Of a stretch of 9,454 nt of DNA, positions 1 to 7,898 are shown piece after piece. Below the pieces are notes generated by a model that was given only the letters and a program-made list of their open reading frames with translations, had not been told where the DNA came from and searched no databases. The stretch is from CALHAX01 sp039816705 (GTDB taxonomy: Bacteria; Pseudomonadota; Alphaproteobacteria; Rhizobiales; CALHAX01): contig JBCBXF010000126.1 in the NCBI GenBank assembly GCA_039816705.1, positions 1 through 9,454 on the forward strand. The letters are read 5' to 3'. A program made the translations under genes and the position numbers. The stretch's first letter is position 1; the number at the start of each line of letters is the position of its first letter.

Positions 1-818
1 TACTTGGGCTGATTTGGCTCGCGGACGATGCGCCGAGCCTCAGGACAAGGCGACCGTTCATCCATTTGCTGCGGGGGACACTGCTCTTTACGGCCTACAC
101 CAGCTTCTATCTCGCGATTGCGGCGATGGCGCTGGCGGACGTGGTTGCCATCGCTTTCTCGTCGCCGCTGATCATCACGATGTTCGCGGTGTTTTTTCTT
201 GGCGAAAAGGTGGGGCTGAAGCGATGGGCGGCGATCACGATCGGCTTTGTGGGTGTGCTGTTCATTGTCCGGCCCGGCGCTGGCGTGTTCGAGCCTGCGG
301 CCCTGCTCGCTGTGATCTGTGCTGTGACGTATGGCGCGGCTCAGCTGCTGGCCCGGCAGGTGGGGAAAGTGGATGGCGGCGCGCAGATGTCGCTATATGC
401 GACGCTCGTCTACGTGCTGTTCGCAGGCGCACTTTACTTCGTCATCGGTGATGGGCGCTATCTCACGCCAGATAGCCACCTGAGCCTGCAGTTCCTGTTG
501 CGCGCCTGGGCGTGGCCAGAACCGTTGCATTTCGCGTTGATGGTGGCGACGAGTGTCATTTCAGCAATTGGCATGTTCTTTCTCTCGCAGGCCTACCGGC
601 TGGGAGAGGCCAGTGCGGTCTCACCTTTCGAGTACACCGGGCTGATCTGGGCGCTGCTCTTTGGATACGCCATCTTCGGCGAGGTTCCCGGTGTGCTCAG
701 CTTAGTCGGGATCGTGCTGATTGTCGGTGCCGGACTTGCCGTGATCTACCGTGAAAGACGTCGCGACAGTCCAATCGTCACGCGGCGCGGGCGTCTGCGG
801 TTTCGCTCGGGGCTCTGA
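1..818 (+). CDS. DMT superfamily (EamA-like) transporter, 5'-truncated by window edge
   Basis: The open frame runs from base 3 with no stop to TGA at 816-818, giving 271 visible residues. The usual family length is about 290-310, so the true start and roughly the first membrane helix lie left of the window. A TTG at 66 is internal: the residues before it, including LGLIWLADD and RRPFIHLLRG, continue the family pattern. The protein is very hydrophobic, with repeated helices such as TLLFTAYTSFYLAIAAMALA, and the typical ADVVAIAFSSPLIITM, FLGEKVGLKRW and GFVGVLFIVRPG signatures of the first EamA repeat. SPFEYTGLIWALLFGY followed by FGEVP marks the second repeat. The C-terminus is basic (RERRRDS onward). 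By family it is an inner-membrane drug/metabolite exporter or permease. The substrate cannot be told. It is not obviously linked to the ribosomal genes downstream. Confidence 0.88.
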   Translation, partial: LGLIWLADDAPSLRTRRPFIHLLRGTLLFTAYTSFYLAIAAMALADVVAIAFSSPLIITMFAVFFLGEKVGLKRWAAITIGFVGVLFIVRPGAGVFEPAALLAVICAVTYGAAQLLARQVGKVDGGAQMSLYATLVYVLFAGALYFVIGDGRYLTPDSHLSLQFLLRAWAWPEPLHFALMVATSVISAIGMFFLSQAYRLGEASAVSPFEYTGLIWALLFGYAIFGEVPGVLSLVGIVLIVGAGLAVIYRERRRDSPIVTRRGRLRFRSGL

Positions 819-829
819 AACCGTCGCTG

Positions 830-858
830 TTGCGATCCGGTGCGTTCTCCGGTATGGC
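830..858 (+). promoter_or_regulatory. Weak candidate sigma-70 type promoter for rpmI-rplT
   Basis: TTGCGA at 830-835 and TATGGC at 853-858 are separated by 17 bases. The -35 box agrees at four of six positions, the -10 box only at its first three. A start about seven bases after the -10 box would fall near 865, just before the first leader hairpin. This is a pattern match only. The true promoter could be elsewhere, or transcription could read through from the upstream transporter gene. Confidence 0.2.
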
Positions 859-867
859 AATGCGACC

Positions 868-899
868 GAGCGGGCTGGCAGGGCATGCCATGTTCGCTC
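868..899 (+). promoter_or_regulatory. Leader hairpin 1 upstream of rpmI
   Basis: GAGCG (868-872) pairs with CGCTC (895-899), and inside it TGGCA (876-880) pairs with TGCCA (886-890) around a five-base loop. The two five-bp helices are separated by an internal loop of three and four bases. No T-tract follows, so it does not look like a classical intrinsic terminator for the transporter gene. Its position between the transporter stop and rpmI makes a 5'-UTR element possible. Confidence 0.4.
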
Positions 900-907
900 C
901 AAACGCC

Positions 908-940
908 AAGCGTCGGCCTGTTTCAGCGGGCACGGCGCTT
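908..940 (+). promoter_or_regulatory. Leader hairpin 2, bulged 13-bp stem just before the rpmI ribosome binding site
   Basis: Bases 908-915 pair with 933-940 (eight pairs, one G-T), then A932 bulges out, then 916-920 pair with 927-931 (five pairs, one G-T). The loop is TTTCAG at 921-926. The stem ends eight bases before the GGAG Shine-Dalgarno of rpmI at 949-952. By position and shape it could be an L20-binding autoregulatory site, since L20 is known to repress rpmI-rplT through leader RNA in other bacteria. It could also be an attenuator or a weak terminator. CTTCTT follows, but there is no true U-tract. Confidence 0.45.
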
Positions 941-961
941 CTTCTTATGGAGTTTTGCGAA

Positions 962-1162
962 ATGCCCAAACTGAAAACCAAGAGTGGCGCCAAGAAGCGC
1001 TTCAAGGTGACGGCCTCTGGCAAGGTGAAATGTCAGGCTGCGGGCAAGCGGCATGGCATGATCAAACGCACCAACAAGTTCATTCGCAACGCACGCGGCA
1101 TGATGGTGCTGAGTGATGCCGATACGAAGATCGTGAAGAAGTTTCTGCCGTACCAGCGCTGA
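962..1162 (+). CDS. rpmI: 50S ribosomal protein L35
   Basis: Encodes 66 residues, the normal L35 length. The protein begins MPKLKTKSGAKKRFKVTASG, the conserved L35 N-terminus, and ends KKFLPYQR. It is strongly basic and has the conserved KRHGMIKRTNKF region. L35 is a small component of the large ribosomal subunit. The ATG at 962 was chosen over in-frame upstream codons from 830 because it has GGAG at 949-952 with nine-base spacing and gives the exact family N-terminus. The gene lies 51 bp before rplT and is almost certainly co-transcribed with it. infC, a frequent upstream partner, is not adjacent. The two hairpins in its leader suggest control at the RNA level. Confidence 0.97.
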   Translation: MPKLKTKSGAKKRFKVTASGKVKCQAAGKRHGMIKRTNKFIRNARGMMVLSDADTKIVKKFLPYQR

Positions 1163-1213
1163 GGCGCGGGCGCAGGCCACGATCCCTGAACTGACACGCC
1201 AAGAGGATAATCC

Positions 1214-1573
1214 ATGTCACGAGTGAAACGCGGCGTCACCACGCACGCCCGCCACCGCAAAATCATCAAGGCTGCCAAAGGCTACTACGGCCGCCGCAAG
1301 AACACCTTCCGCGCGGCCAACCAGGCTGTCGAAAAGGCGGGGCAGTACGCCTACCGCGATCGCAAGGTCCGCAAGCGGAATTTCCGCTCGCTCTGGATCC
1401 AGCGGATCAACGCGGCAGCCCGCGAGCACGGCCTGACCTATGGCCGATTTATCCACGGCCTCGGCAAGGCCGGGGTCGAGATTGACCGTAAAGTCCTCGC
1501 GGATATCGCGGTGCACGAGCCAGCTGCCTTCAAGGCGCTTGTCGATCAGGCGAGCGCTGCGGCCGAGGCCTGA
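1214..1573 (+). CDS. rplT: 50S ribosomal protein L20
   Basis: Encodes 119 residues, the normal length. It starts MSRVKRGVTTHARHRKIIKA and carries the L20 signatures GYYGRRKNTFRAANQAVEKA, RDRKVRKRNFRSLWIQRINA and EIDRKVLADIA. L20 is an early assembly protein that binds 23S rRNA. In several bacteria it also represses its own operon by binding leader RNA. The basic N-terminal half is the RNA-contacting extension, and the C-terminal half is the globular domain. AAGAGG at 1201-1206 lies seven bases before the ATG. It follows rpmI closely. A 195-nt gap with a strong hairpin separates it from pheS. Confidence 0.98.
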   Translation: MSRVKRGVTTHARHRKIIKAAKGYYGRRKNTFRAANQAVEKAGQYAYRDRKVRKRNFRSLWIQRINAAAREHGLTYGRFIHGLGKAGVEIDRKVLADIAVHEPAAFKALVDQASAAAEA

Positions 1574-1586
1574 GGCTTCCTCTCTT

Positions 1587-1615
1587 TCGCGCGCGTCGCT
1601 CGGCGGCGCGGGCGA
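1587..1615 (+). terminator. Strong GC-rich hairpin in the rplT-pheS gap, possible attenuator or terminator
   Basis: Bases 1587-1590 pair with 1612-1615. After a G/G mismatch (1591/1611), 1592-1598 pair with 1604-1610 (seven pairs, one G-T) around the loop CTCGG. CCTC at 1579-1582 can also pair with GAGG at 1619-1622 outside it. No run of T follows, so a classical intrinsic terminator is doubtful. It may slow or partly end transcription, or protect the rplT mRNA end. The remaining 1616-1768 of the gap holds only a ten-codon reading frame at 1679-1711 (MLAPRAPRPS) with no Phe codons, so there is no sign of a Phe leader peptide. Confidence 0.35.
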
Positions 1616-1768
1616 TACGAGGGGCGAACACGACCGTTCCATCAGCGCGCTGCGCTCCCCTCCTGTTATTGAGGCCCTATGCTGGCCCCGCGTGCCCCCC
1701 GGCCAAGCTGATCCGGGTATCACGCTGCTGAGGATGCGCCCGTGCAGGCCCCGAAAGGTTCAGCGCAC

Positions 1769-2881
1769 ATGTCCACCTCTGACACCGATCTCGCCACGCT
1801 TGAACATGACTTGCTGAGCGAACTTGACGGCGCGGGCGATCTCGCCGCGCTCGAGAACTTTCGCGTCAGTGCACTTGGCAAGAAGGGCCGCGTCTCCGAC
1901 TTGATGAAGACGCTGGGCAAGCTGCCGGCTGACGAACGCCGTGCGTTCGGTCAATCCGTGAATGGCCTCAAGCAACGGGTGAGTGAGGCGCTCGATGCGC
2001 GCAAGGCAGCGCTTGGGCGGGCGGCGATGGATGCACGGCTTGCAACCGAAATTGCAGATGTGACCTTGCCCGTCCGCCCCGGGCCTGAAGCGCTCGGTCG
2101 AATCCACCCGATCAGTCAGGTCTGGGACGAGTTGACCGAGATCTTCGCTGATATGGGATTTTCGGTTGCTGAAGGGCCGGACATCGAGAGCGAAGAGAGA
2201 AACTTCGACAAGCTAAATATCCCGTCGTCGCATCCGGCGCGGCAGGAGATGGACACGTTTTATCTCCGCGGATCTGAGCCCTCGGTCGCGCGCGAAGAAG
2301 GCACACGCAAGGTGCTGCGCACTCACACCTCGCCCGTTCAGGTGCGGACAATGGAGGCGCAGGACCCGCCGATCCGCATCATTGCGCCTGGCCGGGTTTA
2401 CCGCTCGGACAGCGACCAGACCCATACGCCGATGTTCCATCAGGTCGAGGGGCTGGTGATCGACGAGAGCACACACATGGGGCATCTCAAGTGGTGTCTC
2501 GAAGAATTCTGCAAGGCGTTCTTTGAAGTCGACAGCGTGAAGATGAAGTTCCGCGCGTCGCACTTCCCGTTCACCGAGCCGTCCATGGAAGTCGACATCG
2601 GCTATGCCAAGGTTGGCGATGAGGTTCGGATCGGCGAAGGTGATTTGTGGATGGAAATTCTCGGTTGCGGGATGGTGCATCCGCAGGTGCTGCGCAATGT
2701 GGGGTATGACCCCGACAAGGTGCAGGGCTGGGCGTTTGGCGTCGGCATCGACAGGATCGCCATGCTGAAATACGGCATGCCGGATCTGCGCGCCTTTTTC
2801 TCCGGCGACATGCGGTGGCTGCGCCACTACGGTTTTTTGCCGACCGAAGTGCCGAGCCTTGCCGGAGGGCTTTCCTCATGA
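1769..2881 (+). CDS. pheS: Phenylalanyl-tRNA synthetase alpha subunit
   Basis: Encodes 370 residues from the ATG at 1769. An in-frame GTG at 1742 would add nine residues (MQAPKGSAH), but the ATG has AAAGG at 1754-1758 and fits the family start better. PheS is the catalytic subunit of the (alpha-beta)2 enzyme that charges tRNA-Phe. The N-terminal coiled-coil arm spans about residues 1-95. The class II core follows: motif 1 at 113-131 (HPISQVWDELTEIF), HTSPVQVRTM at 186-195, motif 2 at 208-228 (GRVYRSD), FPFTEPS at 266-272, and motif 3 at 320-333 (GWAFGVGIDRIAML). The Ala of the WAFG motif, at the position that shapes the Phe pocket, is kept. The stop overlaps the pheT start as ATGA, so the two are translationally coupled. 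Confidence 0.97.
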   Translation: MSTSDTDLATLEHDLLSELDGAGDLAALENFRVSALGKKGRVSDLMKTLGKLPADERRAFGQSVNGLKQRVSEALDARKAALGRAAMDARLATEIADVTLPVRPGPEALGRIHPISQVWDELTEIFADMGFSVAEGPDIESEERNFDKLNIPSSHPARQEMDTFYLRGSEPSVAREEGTRKVLRTHTSPVQVRTMEAQDPPIRIIAPGRVYRSDSDQTHTPMFHQVEGLVIDESTHMGHLKWCLEEFCKAFFEVDSVKMKFRASHFPFTEPSMEVDIGYAKVGDEVRIGEGDLWMEILGCGMVHPQVLRNVGYDPDKVQGWAFGVGIDRIAMLKYGMPDLRAFFSGDMRWLRHYGFLPTEVPSLAGGLSS

Positions 2882-5301
2882 AGTTCACGCTCGACTGGCT
2901 GAAGGATCACCTCGATACCAATGCGAGTATCGAAGAGATCCGGGCGACGCTTGATCAGGTCGGCCTCGAGGTCGAAGGGATCGAAAATCCGGCAGAACAG
3001 CTCGCAGATTTCGTGATCGCAAAAGTTGATCATGCCGAGCCCCATCCGAACGCGGACAAGCTTCGTGTCTGCACGGTGAACGACGGGACAACGACGCACC
3101 AGGTCGTGTGCGGCGCTCCAAATGCGCGCACCGGGCTTATCGGCGTGTTCGCGAAACCCGGTGTCTACGTTCCCGGCATCGACATGACGCTCTCGAAGGC
3201 GAAGATCCGCGATGTCGAATCGTTCGGCATGCTTTGTTCGGAGCGTGAACTGGAACTCTCTGACGAGCATGACGGGATCATCGATCTGCCGGAGGACATG
3301 GCGTCGCGGATTGGTGAACGGTTCGTCGATGTGATGGAGATGAATGATCCGGTGTTCGACATTGCGATCACGCCGAACCGGCCGGATGCGCTTGGCGTGC
3401 GCGGTGTGGCGCGAGATCTTGCCGCTGCGGGCCTCGGGACGATGAAACCTGCGATTGAAGGCATGACGAGCGATGACGGATTTGACTGCCCTGTCGAGAT
3501 CGACCTGCGGTTCGCGGCAGACATGGCACATGCCTGCCCGGTGTTTGCGGGGCGCTACATTCGCGGTGTCAGAAACGGGCCTTCGCCAGAATGGATGCAA
3601 CGGCGGCTCCGTGCGATCGGGCTGCGGCCGATCAATGCGCTCGTCGATATCACCAACTACGTCTCATATGACCGCGCGCGTCCTCTGCACGCCTATGACG
3701 CTGACACGTTGAACGGCACGATCCATGCCCGCCTCGGCAAAGAGGGCGAGAGCTTTGTTGCACTCAACGGCGAAACCTACGAGGTCGACGACGAAATAAC
3801 CGTGATTGCGGATGACAATGGTGTTCTCGGCGTCGGGGGCGTGATGGGCGGGGAGAGCACCGGTTCCAGCGTGGACACCGTGAATGTGTTTTACGAATCC
3901 GCCTATTTCGATCCGGTGCGCACTGCCATCTCAGGACGTCGGACGGAGATCAATTCGGATGCGCGGTATCGGTTCGAGCGTGGTATTGACCCACAAAGCG
4001 AAATCGAGGGCGCCAACCTCGCCGCGCACTATGTGAAAGACATCTGCGGCGGCGAGGTCAGCGCGATCGCAATTGCCGGAGCCGAACCAGACCACGCCTT
4101 GACGATCGCGTTCGATCCCGCCCTGGTTGCGAAGCTGACCGGGCTCGATGTGAAGGCCAGCGAATGCACACGCATTCTGAAAGCGCTGGGCTTCACCGTC
4201 AGCGGCAAGGGGAAGGCGCTTAAGGTGCGCGTGCCTAGCTGGCGGCCGGATGTGCATGGGCCGGCAGATCTGGTCGAAGAAGTGATCCGGATCGTCGGTA
4301 TCGACACGGTGCCGTCCGTCGCGATGACGCGGGACATCGGTGTGGCGCGGCCGGTGATGACGCCACGGCAGTTGCGTGTGCGGCGAGCACGGCGCACGCT
4401 CGCCGCACGCGGCATGGTTGAAGCGGTGACCTGGTCGTTCATCACCAAACCACTCGCGACACACTTTGGCGGGGGCGCGGATGCGCTGGAACTTGCCAAC
4501 CCGATTTCATCAGAACTCTCCACGATGCGGCCGAGCCTGCTGCCCGGACTTCTTGATGCCGCACGCCGCAATCGCGACCGCGGGTTCGGCGATGTCGCGC
4601 TATTTGAGGTCGGGCAGGTCTACGCGGGCGATGGCGCGGAGGAGCAATTCACCTCCGTCGCCGGCGTGCGCGTCGGGACGGCTGAACTTGGCGGGGCCGG
4701 GCGTGACTGGAACGGCGCCGCGGGCACGGTGGATACGTTCGATGTCAAAGCAGATGCTGCGGCCGTTCTTTCTGCTCTCGGGCTCGATGCCGGTAAGGTG
4801 CAAATCTCACGCAGTGCACCAGCGTGGTTTCACCCTGGCCGCTCAGGCACGTTCCAGCTCGGGCCGAAAAACCAGATTTGCCACTTTGGCGAGTTACATC
4901 CGCTGACATGCGAGGCGCTCGATCTTTCGCCCGGCGCGGTCGCGTTTGAGCTGACGCTGGAAAAGCTGCCGCAGCCGAAAGCGAAAACTCCGAGCAAGCC
5001 CGCGGTCGATCTGGCAGAGCTTCAGCCGGTACGCCGCGACTTCGCGTTTGTTGTCGATGCAAATGTGGCGGCCGGCGATATCATCCGAGCGGCCTCGGGC
5101 GCGGACAAAAAACTCATCACGGATGTCGTCGTGTTCGACGTTTTCGAAGGTGAGAGCGTCGGAGCGGGGAACAAATCAGTAGCAATCGAAGTCACGCTTC
5201 AGCCGCGGGGAAGATCGATGACGGATGACGAGATCGATGCGGTCTCGCAGAAAGTTGCCGCGCAGGTGAAGAAGTCGACAGGCGGCGCGCTGCGGAGTTA
5301 A
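2878..5301 (+). CDS. pheT: Phenylalanyl-tRNA synthetase beta subunit
   Basis: Encodes 807 residues, the expected length for bacterial PheT. It begins MKFTLDWLKDHLDT. GGAGGG at 2864-2869 is eight bases before the ATG, which overlaps the pheS stop. Domains in order: N-terminal B1; tRNA-binding OB fold at about 41-150 (HPNADKLRVCTVNDG, VVCGAPNARTG, GMLCSERELEL); B3/B4 editing domain at about 210-390 (NALVDITNYV, RPLHAYDAD, GVMGGEST), which removes mischarged Tyr; B5 at about 400-475 (VPSWRPDVHGPADLVEEVIR); the catalytic-like but inactive core at about 490-690; and the C-terminal FDX-ACB anticodon-binding fold at about 710-807 (PVRRDFAFVVD, NKSVAIEVTLQP). All domains are intact. It converges with the PBP gene on the other strand, 25 bp beyond its TAA. 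Confidence 0.97.
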   Translation: MKFTLDWLKDHLDTNASIEEIRATLDQVGLEVEGIENPAEQLADFVIAKVDHAEPHPNADKLRVCTVNDGTTTHQVVCGAPNARTGLIGVFAKPGVYVPGIDMTLSKAKIRDVESFGMLCSERELELSDEHDGIIDLPEDMASRIGERFVDVMEMNDPVFDIAITPNRPDALGVRGVARDLAAAGLGTMKPAIEGMTSDDGFDCPVEIDLRFAADMAHACPVFAGRYIRGVRNGPSPEWMQRRLRAIGLRPINALVDITNYVSYDRARPLHAYDADTLNGTIHARLGKEGESFVALNGETYEVDDEITVIADDNGVLGVGGVMGGESTGSSVDTVNVFYESAYFDPVRTAISGRRTEINSDARYRFERGIDPQSEIEGANLAAHYVKDICGGEVSAIAIAGAEPDHALTIAFDPALVAKLTGLDVKASECTRILKALGFTVSGKGKALKVRVPSWRPDVHGPADLVEEVIRIVGIDTVPSVAMTRDIGVARPVMTPRQLRVRRARRTLAARGMVEAVTWSFITKPLATHFGGGADALELANPISSELSTMRPSLLPGLLDAARRNRDRGFGDVALFEVGQVYAGDGAEEQFTSVAGVRVGTAELGGAGRDWNGAAGTVDTFDVKADAAAVLSALGLDAGKVQISRSAPAWFHPGRSGTFQLGPKNQICHFGELHPLTCEALDLSPGAVAFELTLEKLPQPKAKTPSKPAVDLAELQPVRRDFAFVVDANVAAGDIIRAASGADKKLITDVVVFDVFEGESVGAGNKSVAIEVTLQPRGRSMTDDEIDAVSQKVAAQVKKSTGGALRS

Positions 5302-5320
5302 ACGGACGAGCTCAAAGCGG

Positions 5321-5338
5321 GCACGCCTAGTTGCGTGT
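5321..5338. terminator. Small hairpin at the convergent ends of pheT and the PBP gene
   Basis: GCACGC at 5321-5326 pairs with GCGTGT at 5333-5338 (six pairs, one G-T on the + strand) around CTAGTT, which contains the TAG stop of the minus-strand gene. It may help end transcription from either side, but no T-run follows in either direction. This is weak evidence for a terminator. Confidence 0.22.
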
Positions 5339-7789
5339 TGCAGATGACGTGATCGCGAGGGACGCGCGGTTGGCGATGCGCCCCTTGTCTGCCGCATCGC
5401 GGGCCAGGTCTTCGAGGAGAACATCTGCCAGCGGTGCGGCCAACTGTGCGGCATGCAGACGTCGCGCCCAAGGCTCACTGTTGTTGCCCGTCCCAACGGC
5501 GACGACGTACGAATATGCCTCTCCGTTCGTAAACTGGATGCCGCCTGCGACGAACGTGTCGACGGTCGCGTGCTCATCCTCGGTCACCTGCGTGCCAGTC
5601 TTGGCGAAGTGCAGTTTTACATCGCGGCGTCGCTTCGCACACCATTTGCCGAGGCTCTTCAAGGTGCCGATGCGCTTGCCACGGAACTGGTAGCACAGCG
5701 GTGCAGAGAGAAAATCGCGAACCCGACGGCGCGCGCTCTTGCGGATGAGCGTGTCGGGGACGATGGCGCCTTCGGCAGTGGCGAGGGTCACGTCGGCGTT
5801 CGCACCTTTTTCTGGGTTGGCAGCATTTGCCTCATCCAGGCGCGCGACAAGGCTCGGTTCGCGCAGCGCTTGCCCACCCTTTCCGGTCAACGCATTGAGT
5901 ATCACGCCAGCCATGTGATGCACGCGCCGTGGGCTGCCGGTGACGAAGCCACGGACGATGGCGGTTGACGGCGGGGTCGCCTCGCTTGCGTCAGCGGCAG
6001 GCGGCATGTTGAAGCCAAAACCGTCGATCAGTCCGCGCAACCGTTGTTGGCCAAGCCGGGCGAGCCGCAACTCCAATGGATGGGATAGCGAGCAGGCGAA
6101 GACCACCTGCGCCGTTCGCGACTGGCGTAATTTTCCTCCGCGCTTGCAGGCCTCAAGCCCACGTGGCGGTGCCTGCCGATCCAGATAGCGGGAGGCCAGA
6201 TTGTCCGACGTCTCATTGGCGATCGCGACGGCTGCGAGAATCTTGCCAACTGACGCTATAGCGCGGGTCTCCCGCCGGTCATCGTAGCGGCCCGTCTCGC
6301 GATCACGGGCGTAGGCGGACCCGAAGTAGGCAGCAGTGTCCTTGGCTTCAAAGTAGCGGACAATCTCGCCTTTCGCGTTGGCAGCCGCGACGACGACGTC
6401 GGGCACGCGGCGCACAGCGGCGTCCGGCTGCTGCATTGCGGCGATATCGAGGGAATATTCTCCACCGATGCGCGCTTGGTTCTGCTTCTGCACACGAGCA
6501 AGCCGGGCCTTCACGTTCTCGCGGAAGCCGCGGTTGCGCGCAGCATCGAGTGTAAGTTTCACGCCGCGCACGTAGTTGCGCCACTCAAAGCCGAAATCCT
6601 GCTTCATCTCTTCACGGGCGCCATAGCGCGCAGCCGGGATAAGGACATTGGCGCGCAAGGCGGGATTTGCACGCGCCTGGCGGGCAAACCGTGGTGCTGC
6701 CGCCTCAACAGCCGCATCGATCTGCGGTGCGATCTGCGGGTCTGGTGGGCCCCCGGCGATGTTGGTCAGTTCGAACAGGATCGCCTTTTTCTTCTCTTCA
6801 TCGGCCAGAAGTTCGGTTGCGCATTTGCGGGCACGGACCTCGACGATATAACGCCAACGATCAAGACGCACCGCGTTAAGACGCTTACTGCCATCCAGGA
6901 GAATAATCGGCTTGTTGACGGCGGATGCGAGGACAAACTGCTCAGCGACGGAGAGCCGATCGGCAGACTTTCCGAACACAACGCGCGCTGTCACCTCGAC
7001 ACCATGAAGATCAGTGCCGCCGGTGCGTTGACCCAGCCAAAGATGGTTCGCCGTCCACTGGCGGAACGGCTCCATGTCGCCGCCCCGCGTTAGAGTGCGG
7101 TAGATGACAGGCGCCAGCCACCATTCGCGCAGTTTCCGCCGGATCTTGTCGAGCGAGCTTTCGCCGCGACGTGGCGGCGTTTTGTAAACGATGCGAGCCA
7201 GTTGCATTGGCAGGGTTGAGCCGCCAACGCCGAAGCGGATCCCGCCACCGCGCACCGAGCGTTGTATCGTCGACAGTGGAATTTTAAGGACGCCCCACAG
7301 ATCAATGCCAAACGGGTTCCAGACCGTGCCGAGATAACGATCCTCGTGGTAGACGAGGCACTTCCAGAATTGTGTCGGCGTGCGCCGAACGGGGATTGAT
7401 TTATGATCCGGATTGGCAACGTAGCTCGTGCCCGCAATCTCGATCGGAACGCCGGTGTAATTAACGTCCTGTTTGCTATCCAGTCGCGCATCGAATGTGC
7501 CGATGAAGCGGTCCTTGCGATCGTAGATTGCCGTCGCAAGCCAACGCTGACTGTCGTAGTGGATCTTCGAGGCCATCCAATACTCTCCGTAGATCCCACG
7601 CGCAGGCGCAATCACGTAGACAAGCAGAACAGCGCCCACGACGTAGAGGATCGCGAGCGTTGCGAGATGGCGAAGTGGGCCGAGCCTCGGGTTGAAGACG
7701 ATCGTTTGGGAGACGAATCGAAAGACCCGGTACGGAATGGAGAAGATCCACTCCAGAGAAACGACCAGTACCCGAAATACCGACAGCAT
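5327..7789 (-). CDS. Class A-type penicillin-binding protein: GT51 glycosyltransferase plus divergent transpeptidase domain
   Basis: From the ATG at 7789 the protein has 820 residues. A TTG at 7828 would give 833, but its GGAG is only two bases away, whereas AGGG lies nine bases before the ATG. Numbers below use the 833-residue form. A membrane anchor spans about 53-74 (LRHLATLAILYVVGAVLLVY). The GT51 domain follows: EDRYLG at 162-167 with the catalytic Glu162, GGSTLPMQLAR at 202-212, RKLRE at 231-235 with the second Glu235, and VFGKSADRLSVAEQ at 284-297. The C-terminal half has SVGK at 526-529 (SxxK, Ser526) and KTGT at 743-746. It thus looks like a periplasmic enzyme that polymerises lipid II glycan and may cross-link peptides. 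Oddities: the SxN motif reads SLS (580-582), and EDR is not followed by FxxHxG. Transpeptidase activity is therefore less certain. No known gene name can be assigned (not clearly mrcA, mrcB or pbpC). Confidence 0.87.
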   Translation of the reverse strand: MLSVFRVLVVSLEWIFSIPYRVFRFVSQTIVFNPRLGPLRHLATLAILYVVGAVLLVYVIAPARGIYGEYWMASKIHYDSQRWLATAIYDRKDRFIGTFDARLDSKQDVNYTGVPIEIAGTSYVANPDHKSIPVRRTPTQFWKCLVYHEDRYLGTVWNPFGIDLWGVLKIPLSTIQRSVRGGGIRFGVGGSTLPMQLARIVYKTPPRRGESSLDKIRRKLREWWLAPVIYRTLTRGGDMEPFRQWTANHLWLGQRTGGTDLHGVEVTARVVFGKSADRLSVAEQFVLASAVNKPIILLDGSKRLNAVRLDRWRYIVEVRARKCATELLADEEKKKAILFELTNIAGGPPDPQIAPQIDAAVEAAAPRFARQARANPALRANVLIPAARYGAREEMKQDFGFEWRNYVRGVKLTLDAARNRGFRENVKARLARVQKQNQARIGGEYSLDIAAMQQPDAAVRRVPDVVVAAANAKGEIVRYFEAKDTAAYFGSAYARDRETGRYDDRRETRAIASVGKILAAVAIANETSDNLASRYLDRQAPPRGLEACKRGGKLRQSRTAQVVFACSLSHPLELRLARLGQQRLRGLIDGFGFNMPPAADASEATPPSTAIVRGFVTGSPRRVHHMAGVILNALTGKGGQALREPSLVARLDEANAANPEKGANADVTLATAEGAIVPDTLIRKSARRRVRDFLSAPLCYQFRGKRIGTLKSLGKWCAKRRRDVKLHFAKTGTQVTEDEHATVDTFVAGGIQFTNGEAYSYVVAVGTGNNSEPWARRLHAAQLAAPLADVLLEDLARDAADKGRIANRASLAITSSATRN

Positions 7790-7898
7790 TGTGTGCAGCC
7801 CTGCGCCCGCAGACCGGCTTTGACCCAAATCTCCGGGTGATAACGCGGACTGCCTTGATGCTCTGTGGTTGGGCTAGACCGCTTTTGTGGCCGTTTGG

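Noticed and set aside
830..961. Extended N-terminus for L35 from in-frame upstream codons
   Set aside because: L35 starts MPKLKTKSG at 962 with a good GGAG; the extension would run through the leader hairpins and has no family support.
1679..1711. Ten-codon frame before pheS as an attenuator leader peptide
   Set aside because: It contains no Phe codons (MLAPRAPRPS), so it cannot act as a Phe-sensing leader.
1217..1723. 168-codon minus-strand open frame opposite rplT and the following gap
   Set aside because: It is antisense to a certain ribosomal protein gene, its product matches nothing I recognise, and long open antisense frames are common in high-GC DNA.
2213..2827. 204-codon minus-strand open frame inside pheS
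   Set aside because: It is fully opposite conserved pheS, rich in His, Arg and Ala as expected from antisense reading, with no recognisable domain.
6476..7093. 205-codon plus-strand open frame inside the PBP gene
   Set aside because: It is antisense to the GT51 region, which carries clear protein motifs on the other strand; the product looks like a reading shadow.
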